The translations under genes were made by a program, and so were the position numbers. Of a DNA stretch of 64,000 bases, positions 61,990 to 64,000 are shown in pieces. The DNA comes from Drechmeria coniospora (lineage: Eukaryota > Ascomycota > Sordariomycetes > Hypocreales > Ophiocordycipitaceae). Numbering within the stretch: position 1 is the first letter of the stretch; each line of letters starts with the position of its first letter. The stretch spans positions 1,426,001-1,490,000 of the forward strand of contig NC_054390.1 in NCBI RefSeq assembly GCF_001625195.1, written 5' to 3'. The notes beneath the pieces are model-generated. The model made no database searches. It worked only from the letters and a program-made list of their open reading frames with translations, and was not told the origin of the DNA.

Positions 61990-62241
61990 ATGCCTCCCCA
62001 GTCCACTGACGACGGAAAGTCGTCGCTCGAGGCCCAGTTCTCATCCTTCTACCTCCAACGAACCACAGCCGAGCTGTCTGCAGACCTCGATCATGTCAGA
62101 AACGCCGACGATTTCAAGGGCGACTCCATCTCATTCCTTGTCCATGCACTTCGGCAGGGCACGTGTCAGTTTTCGATCGAGGACAAGAAGCGAGTTGTGT
62201 CCGATCTCTCAAAGGCCGAGAGTAGAGATGCCGGCGCCTGA
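61990..62241 (+). CDS. Short RSA3-domain protein (ribosome assembly protein 3, C-terminal domain only)
   Basis: 83 codons from an ATG. LEAQFSSFYLQRTTAELSAD, then LDHVRNADDFKGDSISFLV, HALRQGTCQFSIEDKKRVV match the conserved C-terminal block of RSA3, a nucleolar factor in 60S subunit assembly. Typical RSA3 has a long Lys/acidic N-terminus that is absent here. The base run CCCCAG just before TCCACTGAC could be a splice acceptor, so an upstream exon may be missed; otherwise this is a truncated copy. Convergent with the YTP1-like gene. Confidence 0.65.
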   Translation: MPPQSTDDGKSSLEAQFSSFYLQRTTAELSADLDHVRNADDFKGDSISFLVHALRQGTCQFSIEDKKRVVSDLSKAESRDAGA

Positions 62242-63114
62242 AGCGCACCGCTCTCCAAACGCGGCTGTTGACATGCTTGGGTACCCCGTTGTCAAGGCCC
62301 CCCGTTGTCAACGTTCGCTCTGCAAGCACCCATCGCGTGTTTGGCCCACCATGTGGAAGTCGACAGAACTGAATGCCGCAGGAGATTGCGAGACCAAGTG
62401 GAGTGGCAATGCTGGAGGCATCCAGATAATATTTCATCCGCGCCTAGCTTAATTTGGTGCGCATACACATCGGACGAGTCGTGTTGAAACCATGCAGATA
62501 TTCCTACCGATAGCGGCCTTCCACCTGGCCTGGAGATGACTCCGGAATGAATTGTGCCGGACCAGCTGGCACGTGGTGCACAATTACCATCTGGACCAGC
62601 GCCTGTTGCATTTGTTTGCCGCCAAATGATCCCTTTCGCACTTGTGCTGGGTGGCAATTGCAAGAGATTGATTTCGCGGGCCATAGCCCCGGATCTGACG
62701 CTCTTATAAACCGATGCATGGGCTCTCTCCAAGGGCACCTCGACTAGCACACACATACTTAACCTCCTCACTTTTTCCGAGGAAAGTGGTTCGGAGCCAT
62801 CAGCCATTCCAACCCCGTTGGCAGGATCACTGTTGCATTTTTTTGGTAATTGTCAAGATATGAATACATACAAGTACTTCGAGCCATGTGCTAGTTTAAC
62901 TGTGATGGGTATTTGAAAGAAATAAAAGACAGAGCAGAAAGAGGAGAAAACAACGAGCAATGTAGAGCCAATGTGACATACGCAAGAGAGTGACACAAAG
63001 TACGGCAGACAGGCAAAGCCCAAAAAGGCTTGTCATACGCGGGCGGCGTGGGCATGCACTACGCCGGGAGGGCCAGCACTTTTCATTGCTCGGCATCCAA
63101 GCTCTTAGCGACTG
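62242..63114. other. Convergent spacer RSA3-like / YTP1-like
   Basis: No recognisable gene; the open frames here lack domains. Moderately AT-rich around 62830-62960. Confidence 0.5.
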
Positions 63115-64000
63115 CTAGGAAGTGGTGGCAAGCGACGCAGGGTGCCGTTCGACTCGAGAAGCCCACCCCTTGATGGCAAGCACCACGATTTCCCATGCCA
63201 TCAACAAGCCGACGACTCCCATAGTGATGGTGTACATAAACATGGCATCAAGATCACTGTTCTCCATGGCTGTGATTGTACCGGCGCTCTGTGACTTGGT
63301 CAGAAACTTGTCTGAGATGGGGTTTGGTGGGCCCGACTTACACTCGTCATAAAGATGATGCCCCCAGCAATGAGCCCGAACGAGGCGAGGAGTTCCGTGG
63401 GCGGGCGGGAGGGCAGAGAGGACTGGGGCGGTCTCAGGAATAGGAGGACGTACGACAAACCCCGGGCAATCGAGGCACCCATGAGGAGGCCCCCCCACTG
63501 CTTGTGAAGCATGGTAGCGACCATCGATGTCTGGTGGTGGGAGCTCACCATCTTGCCGAGCAAGAGAATGACGAGAGCTGGAATAGGGTTCATGGAGAAG
63601 CGATAGGTGGCCGGGGTCGTCGTCTGTCGCTGCCGCTCCTCGTCTGGGCACGGGTCGTCCAACAGAACTTTGGACACGGGGGCGTTGAGGAGGCGACGGA
63701 TGCTGGTGGATTCAACCAGCATCCCACACTTGCCATTCTTGTCAGCTCTGTCGAAAAGTAGGGTTGGATGAATGAATGGATGAATGGATGGATGACTCAC
63801 CAGGCCACCACCGAGGAACCAGGCAGAGATGCCCACGTGCTGCAGATCCTGCGCAGTCCATTCACCACCCCAGCCGCCTAGATGCTCAAGAAAGATGTTT
63901 GTTATGCCGTAGAAGAAGATGAGCGCACTTTCGACAAACTCGGCCGAAGGCAGGTTGCGACGCTGCGCCGAGGGCGGACGCAGATTCCATGCCCAGCCGA
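63115..64000 (-). CDS. YTP1-like multi-span membrane protein, 5' part off the window
   Basis: C-terminal portion of a YTP1-family integral membrane protein of unknown biochemical role. Exons visible: 64000..63801 (open to the edge), 63728..63342 and 63288..63115. Seen: LPSAEFVESALIFFYGITNI, FLEHLGGWGGEWTAQDLQHV, GISAWFLGGGL joined to CGMLVESTSIRRLLN; hydrophobic spans NPIPALVILLLGKMVSS, LMGASIARGLSYVLLFLR and LLASFGLIAGGIIFMTS joined to SAGTITAMENSDLDAMFMYT, ITMGVVGLLMAWEIVVLAIK. The first visible intron holds a GAAT/GGAT microsatellite (about 63764-63798). The His in FLEH and the motif ISAWFLGGGL are typical of the family as I recall it. N-terminus missing. Confidence 0.85.
63764..63798. repeat. 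GAAT/GGAT tetranucleotide microsatellite in an intron
   Basis: Imperfect alternating GAAT and GGAT units (GGATGAATGAATGGATGAAT and on) lie inside the first visible intron of the YTP1-like gene, close to its donor. Length likely varies among strains. Confidence 0.8.

Overview
The window is nuclear DNA from a filamentous ascomycete (Pezizomycotina), most likely a Sordariomycete of the order Hypocreales. The evidence is consistent: genes are split by short (mostly 50-110 bp) GT-AG introns with CTAAC-type branch sites. The gene set includes markers of filamentous fungi (a NoxR/p67phox-type NADPH oxidase regulator and a WSC/Mpv17-type peroxisomal membrane protein) plus DASH-complex Dam1, fungal FKS glucan synthase and a TORC2 Avo3/rictor protein. 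The order is inferred from protein flavour only; I could not search a database.

Layout, left to right. A 3'-truncated THI20-type HMP-P kinase (-) is followed by the TORC2 subunit AVO3/STE16 (-). After a 2.9 kb repeat-laden spacer comes uricase (+), whose promoter carries a UaY-type palindrome and two overlapping GATA sites. Next are mitochondrial ribosomal protein L13 (-), the SOD1 copper chaperone CCS1 (-), DAM1 (+), a WSC-like peroxisomal protein (+), ESCRT-II VPS22/SNF8 (-), an XDJ1-type DnaJ protein with a CaaX-like end (-), mitochondrial glutamyl-tRNA synthetase (+), NoxR (-), beta-1,3-glucan synthase FKS1 (-), a GCNA/SprT metalloprotease with HMG box (+), MOG1 (-), HNT1 (+), a SEC14-like protein (-), importin KAP121/PSE1 (-), an OPY1-like double-PH protein (+), a possible Mediator tail subunit (-), the TIA-1/PUB1 RNA-binding protein (+), a short RSA3-domain ORF (+), and a YTP1-like membrane protein cut by the right edge (-).

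These are mostly conserved housekeeping genes. They form no operon and I see no biosynthetic or defence cluster. Thematic links are cell wall and polarity (FKS1, AVO3, NoxR), peroxisomes (uricase with a PTS1, WSC), nuclear transport (KAP121, MOG1) and vitamin/nitrogen metabolism (THI20, uricase).

The unusual part is between the genes. Nearly every long spacer is filled with short GTAC-based repeats (GTAC units separated by 1-3 bases, notably GTACGGAGTAC, GTACATGTAC and GTACAGTAC), sometimes in short tandem arrays, and these repeats are nearly absent from exons. The largest such desert (38.5-41.2 kb) contains a 421-bp Tc1-type non-autonomous element with matched terminal inverted repeats and a 32-codon stub of a transposase. 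Two AT-rich islands (about 54.0-54.4 and 58.0-58.5 kb) look like decayed, possibly RIP-mutated, repeats. Gene-level surprises include a PTS1 signal (SKL) on a small third exon of uricase, two GC-AG introns, a 15-nt microexon carrying the histidine triad of HNT1, and non-standard residues at the echinocandin hot spot of FKS1.
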